A stretch of 14,959 bases of DNA from Bacteroidales bacterium (GCA_023228725.1 JALOAQ010000074.1:1-14959); one strand, 5' to 3'; shown: positions 1 through 7,146, counted from the first letter of the stretch. Notes: generated from the sequence alone by a model not told the origin. Program-made: numbers and translations.

Positions 1-9
1 AATCTTTAC

Positions 10-336
10 TTGATGCATTCAATGGCAAAAGAAACTAATCTAGTATGTAAAGAAGATGGAAAACACACAAAAGGTGTAATAGCTCTTATTTTACTTACGC
101 CTATCACACTTGGAATCTATGGATTAGTGTGGAGATTTAAAATAATAGATAGAAGGGCTAGGTTTTTAATTAAAAACAACCAACCGGAAGTGTTAAGTTC
201 TTCAACCTATTTATTAACAGTCTTTCTTCTAGGGAATATAACTCTTGGAATTATGCACTTAGTTGTTTTCTGTAAATTTTTATATCAACAAAATGCTGTA
301 AATAAATTTTACAACCAAGCAAATAATTTAGAATAA
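10..336 (+). CDS. DUF4234-like small membrane protein, possibly 5'-partial
   Basis: Small integral membrane protein of unknown function. Two hydrophobic segments, about residues 22-42 and 65-90, are separated by a basic loop. Both contain the string ITLGI (TPITLGIYGLVW and GNITLGIMHLVV), so the protein looks like two copies of one helix unit. The TLGIY-x3-W pattern followed by basic residues resembles the DUF4234 family. The start is uncertain. TTG at 10, ATG at 13 and ATG at 22 are all in frame, and the frame stays open to the first base of the window, so the true start may lie outside. ATG at 22 would give about 104 residues starting MAKETNLV. An intrinsic terminator follows 18 bases after the stop, so this is the last gene of its transcript. 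Family assignment is by motif only and is tentative; no function is claimed. Confidence 0.65.
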   Translation: MMHSMAKETNLVCKEDGKHTKGVIALILLTPITLGIYGLVWRFKIIDRRARFLIKNNQPEVLSSSTYLLTVFLLGNITLGIMHLVVFCKFLYQQNAVNKFYNQANNLE

Positions 337-354
337 AGTAATTAAACTAAATTT

Positions 355-400
355 TGGTTTGTAGGAAATTTCTCCTACGAACCATATTTTTATTTTTGGA
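355..400 (+). terminator. Rho-independent terminator after the DUF4234-like gene
   Basis: The arms at 355-366 and 373-384 can form a 12-bp stem. It contains one T-G wobble, closes over a 6-base loop (367-372), and is followed on the + strand by the T-rich run at 385-397. The stem contains GTAGGA paired with TCCTAC. It lies 18 bases after the stop of the upstream gene and is the clearest intrinsic terminator in the window. Confidence 0.75.
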
Positions 401-481
401 ACTTAAAAAAAGTAAAAGTTTGTTATTATTTTATAAATAACTTGTAAAATTTAATGAACAAACACAATAAAATATTTGTTA

Positions 482-498
482 TTAAGTTTTAAACTTAA
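482..498. promoter_or_regulatory. Perfect 17-base palindrome in the leader of the PepSY-like lipoprotein gene
   Basis: TTAAGTTT-T-AAACTTAA is a perfect 8-bp inverted repeat around one central base, about 50 bases before the lipoprotein start codon. Just upstream, AATATTTG at 471-478 matches the Bacteroidota -7 box TAnnTTTG at 7 of 8 positions. That would place the transcription start inside the palindrome, as expected for a repressor operator. No good -33 element is seen at the usual spacing. A palindrome made mostly of A and T can arise by chance in such AT-rich DNA, so the operator role is a guess. Confidence 0.3.
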
Positions 499-549
499 GG
501 AAATTGCGAAAATCCTAAAAAGAGTAGCGACATACATAAAATAACAAAT

Positions 550-993
550 ATGAAAACATTCAAAATTTTAAAAACTGTGCTGATAATAAGTTTGATTAGC
601 TTGTCTTTATCTGCTTGCACCCAAGACAAAATTATCCCATTCTCTGAACTTCCTACAACAATTCAAACTTATGTTAAAAACCACTTTCCAAACAACGAAA
701 TAGTGCAAGTAGAAGTTGATTACGAAGGATTGACAAAAGAATACGATATTATTTTAAGCGACAATATTAAATTGGAGTTTAATAGCAAAAACAATATTAA
801 GAGTATAGAAGCAAAATCTAAACTGCCTAATAGCGTAATTCCTGAAAAAATTATGGAATATGTAGAGACAAACTATCCAAATAATTTTATTGTTGAATGG
901 GATTTAGACACTAAGCACCAATCGGTTGAATTAAATAATGGTATTGAACTTGAATTTACGCTTAAAGGAGCATTTTTAAGAATTGACGATTAA
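550..993 (+). CDS. Lipoprotein with two PepSY/BLIP-like repeats
   Basis: Predicted exported lipoprotein of 147 residues. The N-terminus has a basic start, a hydrophobic core and a lipobox ending LSAC, with Cys23 as the lipidation site. The mature part holds two similar units of about 60 residues. Each begins with a helix of the form LP-x2-I-x2-YV (LPTTIQTYV at about residue 34; a VIPEKIMEYV equivalent at about 96), then NxFPNN or NYPNN, then strands carrying xxELEF or IKLEF. This is the layout of the PepSY-like, beta-lactamase-inhibitor-like family (PF11396, formerly DUF2874), common as small secreted proteins in Bacteroides and relatives. Family members are mostly uncharacterised, and the name does not imply beta-lactamase inhibition here. 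The gene stands alone on its strand, with a terminator before it and a convergent operon after it. The ATG at 550 is the only start giving a full signal peptide. Confidence 0.75.
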   Translation: MKTFKILKTVLIISLISLSLSACTQDKIIPFSELPTTIQTYVKNHFPNNEIVQVEVDYEGLTKEYDIILSDNIKLEFNSKNNIKSIEAKSKLPNSVIPEKIMEYVETNYPNNFIVEWDLDTKHQSVELNNGIELEFTLKGAFLRIDD

Positions 994-1038
994 CATAAAT
1001 AAAATCAAAAACTTAAAATTCAGCAAACTTTCCGGGAG

Positions 1039-1575
1039 CTAAAATAATTCTTCTTCCTTATTGCTATTGTTTTTCTCCAAATTTAATAAAAACTGTTTTC
1101 TCCAAATTCCTGCATTATAACCACTAAGTTTTTGGTTTGAAGCTATTACTCTATGACAGGGAATTATTATGGCAATTTTATTGCGTCCGTTGGCATTAGC
1201 AACAGCTCTAAAAGCTTTTTCAGAATTTATTTTTTTGGCAAGTGCTTTGTAAGTCGTTGTTTCGCCATAATTTATTATTTTTAGAGCTTGCCAAGTAATA
1301 ATTTGAAATTCACTACCAGTTAAATTAAGTTTAATGTCAAAATTTTTGCGTTTTCCTAAAAAATATTCGTTTACTTGTTGTTCTAAGTTTTTAAAAATCT
1401 CTAAATCTATTTTAGTTTGCCCATAATTAAAATTTTTCAAATCTTTTTCTAAGTTTTTATCATCACAAAATTTAAGTAAGTAAACTTCAGTTTCAGAAGC
1501 TAAGGCAAGCATTTTGCCAAGTGGAGTATCAAAGTTTGTGTAAAATAATTCCATGATAAATTCTTTAATTTTCAC
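1039..1575 (-). CDS. ogt: Methylated-DNA--protein-cysteine S-methyltransferase (O6-alkylguanine-DNA alkyltransferase)
   Basis: Suicide DNA repair protein that moves the alkyl group from O6-alkylguanine (or O4-alkylthymine) to its own cysteine. The active site PCHRV is plain, with Cys140. Before it come the helix-turn-helix region with YGETTTY (about 103-109), the arginine finger in the KAFRAVANANGRN segment (about 120-132) and a hydrophobic run of three isoleucines. After it comes SGYNAGIWRKQFLL, the usual C-terminal helix. The N-terminal domain (about 8-80) is weakly conserved, as is normal. The Ada-type N-terminal regulatory half is absent, so this is an Ogt/MGMT-type single enzyme. The start may be Met8 (1554) rather than Met1: MELFYTNFDTPLGKML matches the family N-terminus better and would remove the 11-base overlap with the upstream glycosyltransferase gene. 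It is the last gene of a probable three-gene operon. Confidence 0.93.
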   Translation of the reverse strand: MKIKEFIMELFYTNFDTPLGKMLALASETEVYLLKFCDDKNLEKDLKNFNYGQTKIDLEIFKNLEQQVNEYFLGKRKNFDIKLNLTGSEFQIITWQALKIINYGETTTYKALAKKINSEKAFRAVANANGRNKIAIIIPCHRVIASNQKLSGYNAGIWRKQFLLNLEKNNSNKEEELF

Positions 1576-2812
1576 GTAAATCTAATTGTAAAATCTCTTT
1601 ATAAATTTCATCAATATCAAAGTTTGAAGTTTTAATGTTTTTTGAGTTTAAGAGCTGTTTTGCCATTTTCAAAACATTTTGTTTTGGATATTTGCTTGTC
1701 TCATCAAAACTATTTAGAAATTGAATTATAAAAAATGTGTCAAAATTCGAGAAAAATCTTTTTGTGAAATTTATTATATTAGCAGAATTATTTTTACAAT
1801 TATTTATATCATTAATTATTTTTTCTTCGCTGTAAAATTCAATAATTTCCAAAGGAATAAGCTCAATAAAACTATCTATTTTAAAAAACTCAGGAATTTT
1901 ATCAAAAAATTGCTTAATAATTTCAAAAATTTTCAAATTATATACTTTATATTCATTTTCTTTAATAATTTGATCTACACTTGGTCCTGTGCCAAAAGGA
2001 ACTCTGTCCGAGAGGCGTGGAGCAGGAAAAACAATAGTTTTATTTATATTTCCAATTTTAGAAATAGCACTTAGTTTATGCAAAAAATAAAAATCTTCAC
2101 CTGCTTGTCTTGTAGGCATTCCACCAACTTTGCAATAAGCATTTGCTCTAAAGCCAAAACAAGCCCCAATGGTATGAATTGCATGTGGATAAGTTGTAAA
2201 TTTTACTGCTAATCTAAAATATCTTAAATATATCTCATAAAGTTTACAAGCTTGGATTTCCTGGGCTGAAAATAATTTCTTATCAAAATTGTGCTGAAAT
2301 TGGAAAGTTGAAGCTTGAATTTGTATGTTTTTTTCAAAATAATTATAAATTTCCAAAAAATAATTTTCAGAAACAATACTATCAGCGTCTAAAGAGCAAA
2401 TTAAAGCATTAGGTTTATTTAAAAAGTCAAAGCGTCTTACTGCCTCGTCCATTCCGAGTTTTCGTGCAAATCCAACGCCTGCAAGTTTATTTGGAGTATT
2501 TTCAACATTATGGACTAAGAGATTAAAAGTTTTATAAAATTTTGATTTAAGTTTTTCGTTTAATTTTTCAAAAATTTGTTGATTTTTCTCAATTATATGT
2601 TTTGGAGTTTTTTCGCCTGAATTAATTATTACAATAATTTCAATTTTGCAATTAGGCTTTTTTGTTTTTTCTAAAGAATTTAAAGTTTTAAAAATAAATT
2701 CATCATCATAACAAGGTATAATAAGAATAATCCCCGTTTTTGGACAGGGATTATTTTTAAATATTTGTGGATAAGTTTTGTATCGGCTAAAATATTTGCT
2801 TGCAAAACTCAT
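1565..2812 (-). CDS. Glycosyltransferase family 2 protein
   Basis: Predicted cytoplasmic GT-A fold glycosyltransferase of 415 residues that would transfer a sugar from a nucleotide-sugar donor. Visible elements are the first beta strand and donor loop (IILIIPCYDD, about 28-37), the second strand (IEIIVIINSGE, about 57-67), the metal-binding DAD motif in SLDADSIV (Asp142 and Asp144), and the acceptor-side GGMPTRQAGEDF with Glu239-Asp240 as the likely catalytic base. A later segment, RLSDRVPFGTGPS (about 266-278), is probably part of the donor pocket. No membrane helix or signal peptide is seen. The C-terminal 130 residues are helical, lysine-rich and not recognised. Donor and acceptor cannot be deduced. 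It sits 9 bases after the Skp-like gene and touches the ogt gene, so it is probably co-transcribed. Its link to an envelope chaperone could suggest a cell-surface polysaccharide role, but that is inference. Confidence 0.82.
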   Translation of the reverse strand: MSFASKYFSRYKTYPQIFKNNPCPKTGIILIIPCYDDEFIFKTLNSLEKTKKPNCKIEIIVIINSGEKTPKHIIEKNQQIFEKLNEKLKSKFYKTFNLLVHNVENTPNKLAGVGFARKLGMDEAVRRFDFLNKPNALICSLDADSIVSENYFLEIYNYFEKNIQIQASTFQFQHNFDKKLFSAQEIQACKLYEIYLRYFRLAVKFTTYPHAIHTIGACFGFRANAYCKVGGMPTRQAGEDFYFLHKLSAISKIGNINKTIVFPAPRLSDRVPFGTGPSVDQIIKENEYKVYNLKIFEIIKQFFDKIPEFFKIDSFIELIPLEIIEFYSEEKIINDINNCKNNSANIINFTKRFFSNFDTFFIIQFLNSFDETSKYPKQNVLKMAKQLLNSKNIKTSNFDIDEIYKEILQLDLREN

Positions 2813-2821
2813 TTTTAATTA

Positions 2822-3451
2822 TTATTTTTTTGATTTTTCGTATCTTTCGTTTAATTGTTTTACAACTTCATTTGTAATATCCATTTCCGGTTCTGCATAA
2901 AGGATGCCGCCACCGGTAACGCTACCAAGTATTAAAACATATTTTCCATTATTAAATTCTTTAATAAAATTTGACACAGAATCTAATAATTCTTGGTTTA
3001 GCTCAGCTTGTTGCATCATCAACTTTTCAGTTAAGTCTTGTTCTAACTGTTGAATTTTTGCTTGTTCTTGTATTAATTCATTTTGTTGATTTTCCATACT
3101 TTGTTGGGATAAAAAAGAACCTAACCTCATTTTTTCGCTAAAATCGTTGTATTTTTTCTCAAAAGCTCTCATTCTCGATTCTAAATTTGCTTTAGCTTTA
3201 GCTTGTTCTGTTAGCAAATCTTCATTAAGTTTTATAGAATATTTATATTCTAATAACAAAGTATCTAAATTGACATAAGCAACATTCCCATTATTTGTCG
3301 AATCATTTGAAAGAGTAAAGTTTTTTGACTCGTTTTGAGTTAGAACAACTTCTTTTTTTCCTAATAATACAATAATTAACACTATAATACTAAGAATTAT
3401 AGCCAAACTGCTAATTATTAAAGTAATTTTATTGATTTTTGAATTTTCCAT
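2822..3451 (-). CDS. OmpH/Skp family periplasmic chaperone-like protein, membrane anchored
   Basis: 209 residues with the Skp (OmpH) layout. A first strand VAYVNLDTLLLEY (about 57-69) is followed by a long charged coiled coil rich in Gln, Glu and Lys (about 72-165). Then come the returning strand KYVLILGSVTGGGILYAEP (about 170-188) and a closing helix DITNEVVKQLN. Skp binds unfolded outer-membrane proteins in the periplasm as a trimer. Unlike classical Skp, the N-terminus has one long helix (about 10-30) with no visible cleavage motif, then a polar linker of some 25 residues rich in Ser, Asn and Thr. The protein is therefore predicted to stay tethered to the inner membrane with the chaperone part outside. 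It is the first gene of the probable operon with the glycosyltransferase and ogt. A TAAATTTG -7 box lies just upstream. Confidence 0.82.
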   Translation of the reverse strand: MENSKINKITLIISSLAIILSIIVLIIVLLGKKEVVLTQNESKNFTLSNDSTNNGNVAYVNLDTLLLEYKYSIKLNEDLLTEQAKAKANLESRMRAFEKKYNDFSEKMRLGSFLSQQSMENQQNELIQEQAKIQQLEQDLTEKLMMQQAELNQELLDSVSNFIKEFNNGKYVLILGSVTGGGILYAEPEMDITNEVVKQLNERYEKSKK

Positions 3452-3473
3452 AATGATTTTTATTTTTAAAATG

Positions 3474-3481
3474 CAAATTTA
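3474..3481 (-). promoter_or_regulatory. Candidate Bacteroidota -7 box for the skp-like/glycosyltransferase/ogt operon
   Basis: Read on the minus strand this is TAAATTTG, an exact match to TAnnTTTG. It would start transcription near 3468, giving a leader of about 17 bases before the ATG at 3451. No TTG is seen 19-23 bases upstream, only a T-rich stretch, so the -33 element is weak or absent. Confidence 0.4.
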
Positions 3482-3598
3482 CTTGTTTTTTTGAGAATAT
3501 ATCTTAAAATTATTATAAAAATTAATTATTATCGTTTTTCTGCTGATTTAATATCGAAAAACTAAATTTTATGTTCAACAAACAGGAAAACAACTTTC

Positions 3599-3620
3599 AT
3601 GTTTCCTAGCTGAGAAACAT
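3599..3620 (-). terminator. Hairpin after the YciB-Nudix fusion gene, possible terminator
   Basis: ATGTTTC (3599-3605) and GAAACAT (3614-3620) form a 7-bp stem over an 8-base loop, 8 bases after the fusion gene's stop on the minus strand. On that strand it is followed by GAAAGTTGTTTTCC, a broken T tract. An alternative hairpin pairs AGGAAAACA (3583-3591) with TGTTTCCT (3600-3607) with one bulge. The position fits termination, but the poor T tail keeps this tentative. The rest of the 176-base gap holds only the -7 box of the next operon and plain AT-rich sequence. Confidence 0.35.
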
Positions 3621-3627
3621 AGAAGTA

Positions 3628-4695
3628 TTATTTTTTTATTTTACTTAAAATATTTACAAAATCAATTTCGAAGTTAGGGGTAAATATATTTTTAGATAAA
3701 TTATTTTTAATTTGCTTAAAACTCCAAAATTTCACTTCATCTACTTCATTATTTTTAATAAAATCAAATTCTTCGTGTTGAGCAAGAAAAACAAAAACCA
3801 TTTCTTTTTCAATTTCTGATTCCCAGATATATTTTGTAATATATTGATATTTTAAATTTCTAAGACCTAATTCTTCGTAAGTTTCTCGTTCTAAAGCAAT
3901 TTCTATCTTTTCTCCATGCGATATATGTCCTCCAACAGCAGTATCCCACTTTCCTGGTTGAATAAATTTGTTTTTATTTCGTTTTTGTAATAGCAGTTCT
4001 CCTTTTGAATTTAATATATGTACATGAATAACAGGATGCATTCTTTTACTTCCATCGTGAGCTTCAGTTCTTGTCATCACTCCTATTAGTTTTCCTTCGG
4101 CATCTATTTCTGACAATAATTCTTCTTTTTTAAACTTTCGTCTAAGTATAATATTTTTCAAAAGCTCTACAATAAAAAAGACTGCAAACAGAATATAAAA
4201 CAATCCACCACTAATAAAAGCCCAAGCTTGTTTTGACATAAAAAAAGCAGAATAAAAAACCAATAAAGTGTGTGCTGCAAACAAGTAAAACATTGTTTTA
4301 ATATTTCTTCTAAATAGTTTTTCTTGTTCTTTATTAATTTCAAATCCTTTGAAATAATGCGCAGACATTGATAGAAGCAAATTTTTAGGCGAAAAAGCAG
4401 AAATGCCAAGAAATAAAATTAAAATAAGACCTATTATTCCCGGTTTTAATTTAAAAAATATATCGTTTTCTAAAATTATTGACACTGCTCCCATCAACAA
4501 AATTAAAATTGTATCAAATAAAACAAACTTGTCTAATTTTTTTTCTTTTATATAAATAACCATTAGTTGAACCAATCCAACACTTATAGCTACATATAAA
4601 CCAATTGTAGTACCCCAAATTTCATCGGCTAAAATAAAAACCAATAATGGTAATAAGCCTGGCAAAATCATTTTTAGTATTTCGGTTTTCTTCAT
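3628..4695 (-). CDS. Fusion of a YciB (septation protein A)-like membrane domain with a Nudix hydrolase domain
   Basis: 355 residues in two parts. Residues 1-185 carry about six hydrophobic helices. The first half (LLPLLVFILADEIWG, then a Lys/Asp loop, then a helix pair with NDIFFKLKP at about 77-85) resembles YciB, the inner-membrane protein once called intracellular septation protein A. Residues about 200-355 are a Nudix hydrolase with a perfect Nudix box (G-x5-E-x7-RE-x2-EE-x-G): Gly256, Glu262, Arg270-Glu271, Glu274-Glu275 and Gly277. MHPVIHVHILNSKGELLLQKR before it and PGKWDTAVGGH recall the YfcD/isopentenyl-diphosphate-isomerase-like group. Nudix enzymes cleave nucleoside diphosphates linked to another group; the substrate here is unknown. 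The hydrolase part should lie in the cytoplasm next to the membrane. One uninterrupted frame rules out a simple overlap of two genes. It is divergent from the Tim44-like gene (88-base gap) and is probably transcribed alone. Confidence 0.78.
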   Translation of the reverse strand: MKKTEILKMILPGLLPLLVFILADEIWGTTIGLYVAISVGLVQLMVIYIKEKKLDKFVLFDTILILLMGAVSIILENDIFFKLKPGIIGLILILFLGISAFSPKNLLLSMSAHYFKGFEINKEQEKLFRRNIKTMFYLFAAHTLLVFYSAFFMSKQAWAFISGGLFYILFAVFFIVELLKNIILRRKFKKEELLSEIDAEGKLIGVMTRTEAHDGSKRMHPVIHVHILNSKGELLLQKRNKNKFIQPGKWDTAVGGHISHGEKIEIALERETYEELGLRNLKYQYITKYIWESEIEKEMVFVFLAQHEEFDFIKNNEVDEVKFWSFKQIKNNLSKNIFTPNFEIDFVNILSKIKK

Positions 4696-4783
4696 TTAGC
4701 AAAATTAAATTTTATTTTCAATAATAAGATTTTATATCAAAATAATATATAAATTTACATTCAAATAAAATAAGTGTGTTATT

Positions 4784-6613
4784 ATGAAAAAAATCGCTAG
4801 ATTCTTGCTTAAACATTCTGGTTTATTATTTAGAATGTTAATTGTTTTAGTACTATTAGCTATATGTATTGAAGGCTTTGCTCGCATGGGAGGTGCAGGT
4901 GGTGGCAGCAGTTCGAATAGTGGAGGTTCAGGGGGAATGTTTTCCATGTTATTTTATTTTATTTTTAAAATTATTCCTTTTCCTTTTAATTTCCTTTTGA
5001 TAATTATTTTAATTGTTTTTTTTATATTTATTTCAAAACTTAATAAACAAGCAACTGTTTTAAATAAAATCCAAACAAATAAGAATGAAGTATTTGATAA
5101 TAATAAAGAAATAAAAGCTTTCACAGAAATACATAAAGATTTTAACAAAAATGATTTTATTAAAAAAGTGAAAATTGCATTTATTGAGATTCAAAATGCC
5201 TGGTCAGAAAAAAACATTAATAAAGTTAGGCGTTATATTTCAGATGGTATGTATCAAAGAGTTATTACACAGTTTAAAATGATGGATGCCTTAAACCAAA
5301 AAAATATAATTACAGATTTAAAAATAATTAATATTACAATAGATAAAATTGAAAGCGAAGGTTTATTCGACACAATTCATCTAGCAATATATGCAAGAAT
5401 TAAAGATAGTTTTATTTCAAATCTTTATCCTAACTTAAATTCAAAATTTTATGAAGAGTTTGTAGAATATTGGACATTTATAAGAAAAAGCTCTGCCAAC
5501 TCAAATATAGATATGTATTCAAGTTTTAATTGCCCTAATTGTGGAGGAGATTTATCCGCCGATATGGGTGATATGTGTAAATGTCCTTACTGTGGAAGTA
5601 TTACAAATAGTGGAGAATATGATTGGGTTTTATCAAAAATTACACAAGCTGACGATTATTTTATAAATGAAAGACATAATATTTATACAGATAAAATTAT
5701 AGATAAAGTTGAGGAAATTAGTAGTGAAGACGAAAATTTTGCTGTGCAAATTATTGAAGATAAAGTTAGCAACGGATATTTACAAATAGAAACCGCAAAA
5801 GTATTTAAAGATGCAAATTATATTAAACGCTTTGTTACTGATAATTATTTAAATAAATTCCAATATAAACTGAATCAAGAATCTAATTTTTATTATAACA
5901 GAATATTTTTAAATGACGTTAAACTAATTGGAGCATTAAGCAAAGATAGAAAAAATATTTTAACGGTGGCTGTAACTTGCTCCTACCAACGGGTAATTAT
6001 AAACAACCGAGACAAAGCAATAATTTTTGATTCTGTAGTAAAAAGTAAAAAAGAGGTGGTTTTTATTAGTCGCGATATTAATGCTAAAGAAAATAAAGGC
6101 TCTATTTATGCAAAACAATGTTCAAATTGTGGCGGTACAATTTTAGATACTACAAATATTAATTGTTCTTATTGTGGTAATATTTTAAATTCAGAATCAA
6201 CAGACTGGATAATTTCCGACATAATGACTTATGAAGATTATTATACTTTTTTAAGTGAAAATCATAATTTATTTATGGCAAATATAAGTCCAAAAAAACT
6301 TGAAAAAATTTATAAAAATAGAGATTATGCTTTTAACAATATTTTAGTGATGATTGCAGCAGACGGAATATTTGAAGAAGAAGAAATTCACTTTGCTAAA
6401 AAATTAGCGAGGAAATGGGGATATTCTATTAAGAAAATTGAAGGAATATTAGATATGGCTAAAAATAAACTATTAGTAATCAGAATGCCTGAAGACAAAA
6501 AAGATAAGCAAAAAATCTATAAACTAATGGAAAAAGCAGCTGCGGTTGATGGAAATATATCAGCTGAAGAAAGAGCTTTATTAGATGAAGTAAAAAGAGA
6601 AATTGACAATTAA
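4784..6613 (+). CDS. Membrane protein with duplicated Tim44-like/zinc-ribbon module and C-terminal TerB-like domain
   Basis: 609 residues. The order is a hydrophobic helix (15-33, anchor or signal), a Gly/Ser-rich stretch (35-52) and a second membrane helix (54-84). A Tim44-like domain (about 110-240; FIEIQNAWSEKNINKVRRYIS is its typical start) leads to zinc ribbon 1 (Cys250, 253, 267, 270; Cys265 also nearby). A second Tim44-like domain (about 310-440) leads to zinc ribbon 2 (Cys446, 449, 461, 464). A TerB-like helical domain (about 511-609) ends the protein, with paired acidic motifs AADGIFEEEE and AAVDGNISAEE. Each ribbon is followed by DW(V/I)(L/I)S-x5-DDYF or EDYY, which shows that the whole module was duplicated. 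Tim44-like folds are cone-shaped ligand-binding domains; TerB-like domains often bind metal. Function is unknown; a membrane-linked sensor or scaffold is possible. The gene is alone on its strand, with a weak TAAATTTA at 4750-4757 as the only -7 candidate. Confidence 0.72.
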   Translation: MKKIARFLLKHSGLLFRMLIVLVLLAICIEGFARMGGAGGGSSSNSGGSGGMFSMLFYFIFKIIPFPFNFLLIIILIVFFIFISKLNKQATVLNKIQTNKNEVFDNNKEIKAFTEIHKDFNKNDFIKKVKIAFIEIQNAWSEKNINKVRRYISDGMYQRVITQFKMMDALNQKNIITDLKIINITIDKIESEGLFDTIHLAIYARIKDSFISNLYPNLNSKFYEEFVEYWTFIRKSSANSNIDMYSSFNCPNCGGDLSADMGDMCKCPYCGSITNSGEYDWVLSKITQADDYFINERHNIYTDKIIDKVEEISSEDENFAVQIIEDKVSNGYLQIETAKVFKDANYIKRFVTDNYLNKFQYKLNQESNFYYNRIFLNDVKLIGALSKDRKNILTVAVTCSYQRVIINNRDKAIIFDSVVKSKKEVVFISRDINAKENKGSIYAKQCSNCGGTILDTTNINCSYCGNILNSESTDWIISDIMTYEDYYTFLSENHNLFMANISPKKLEKIYKNRDYAFNNILVMIAADGIFEEEEIHFAKKLARKWGYSIKKIEGILDMAKNKLLVIRMPEDKKDKQKIYKLMEKAAAVDGNISAEERALLDEVKREIDN

Positions 6614-6621
6614 AAAATAAG

Positions 6622-7128
6622 TTATAAACTTAAAATATCTTTTGCAAGTTGTCTTTTCAGGCTTGAGTAATTTTGGTATTTTGGTTTAAAAAAATCTTTA
6701 CAGTTTTTTATTTCTTCTTGGTTTAAATTATGAAAATTCTCTTCTATTAAAGTAAACAATTCTATTAGTATTGTATCATCTTTAGCTTTATCAAAAATTG
6801 ATAAAAAAACCAATAAATTTTCAAAATGTAAGCTAGATTGCCATAATGCAGAAATTATTTTACTAAATTCAGGTTTATCCTGATAATTTTCAATATTTTC
6901 AGTAATAATTTTAGCTATTTTTTCATCTTTTAAGTCGCAGAACAATTCATAAATATTATTTTTCACACTTTCACTTTTTGTATTAAAAAACAAATTTAAA
7001 ATTGTTTGTATAGTATAAATTCCACCTTTATCCCGAATTTTATTAAGTGTTGAAATTACAATATTTTCATCATTATTAAACAAATTATTTATAACTTGTT
7101 TTTGTTCGTCGCTTAAAGTATTAGTCAT
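6622..7128 (-). CDS. Helical HEAT-repeat-like protein of unknown function
   Basis: 168 residues, almost all predicted amphipathic helix, with no signal peptide or membrane segment. Pairs of helices with the spacing and LxxLF/IxxLF hydrophobic pattern of HEAT repeats can be traced, for example IQTILNLFFNTKSESVKNNIYELF, and again around residues 95-130. Such proteins are usually scaffolds for protein contacts. It is the last gene of the guaB-foldase run, 18 bases after the cyclophilin gene, and is probably co-transcribed with it. Its stop codon lies 8 bases from that of the convergent Tim44-like gene. The ATG at 7128 fits the spacing and no other good start is near. HEAT assignment is by helix pattern only. 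Confidence 0.6.
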   Translation of the reverse strand: MTNTLSDEQKQVINNLFNNDENIVISTLNKIRDKGGIYTIQTILNLFFNTKSESVKNNIYELFCDLKDEKIAKIITENIENYQDKPEFSKIISALWQSSLHFENLLVFLSIFDKAKDDTILIELFTLIEENFHNLNQEEIKNCKDFFKPKYQNYSSLKRQLAKDILSL

Positions 7129-7146
7129 AAAAAAATAGTTGTAATT

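Noticed and set aside
391..398. TATTTTTG, a formal match to the -7 box
   Set aside because: It is the T-rich tail of the terminator at 355-400 and has no upstream TTTG at the right spacing.
994..1038. Convergent gap after the PepSY-like gene and ogt, checked for a terminator
   Set aside because: No inverted repeat with a T tail was found on either strand; only a direct repeat of AAACTT is present.
1721..2074. 117-codon plus-strand open frame inside the glycosyltransferase gene
   Set aside because: Low-complexity Phe/Asn/Ile/Lys protein from AT-rich antisense sequence; no conserved features.
4700..4707. TAATTTTG on the minus strand, an exact -7 box match before the YciB-Nudix gene
   Set aside because: It lies only 5 bases before the start codon, which would make the mRNA leaderless, and no -33 element is at a suitable distance.
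4732..4947. Minus-strand open frame with proline-rich start opposite the Gly/Ser stretch
   Set aside because: It mirrors the glycine-rich codons of the Tim44-like gene on the other strand; no domain, and its frame is explained by that composition.
6618..6632. Small inverted repeat TAAGTT-ATA-AACTTA between the convergent genes, possible shared terminator
   Set aside because: The stem is only 6 bp and AT-rich, overlaps the end of the HEAT-like coding sequence, and would be very unstable.
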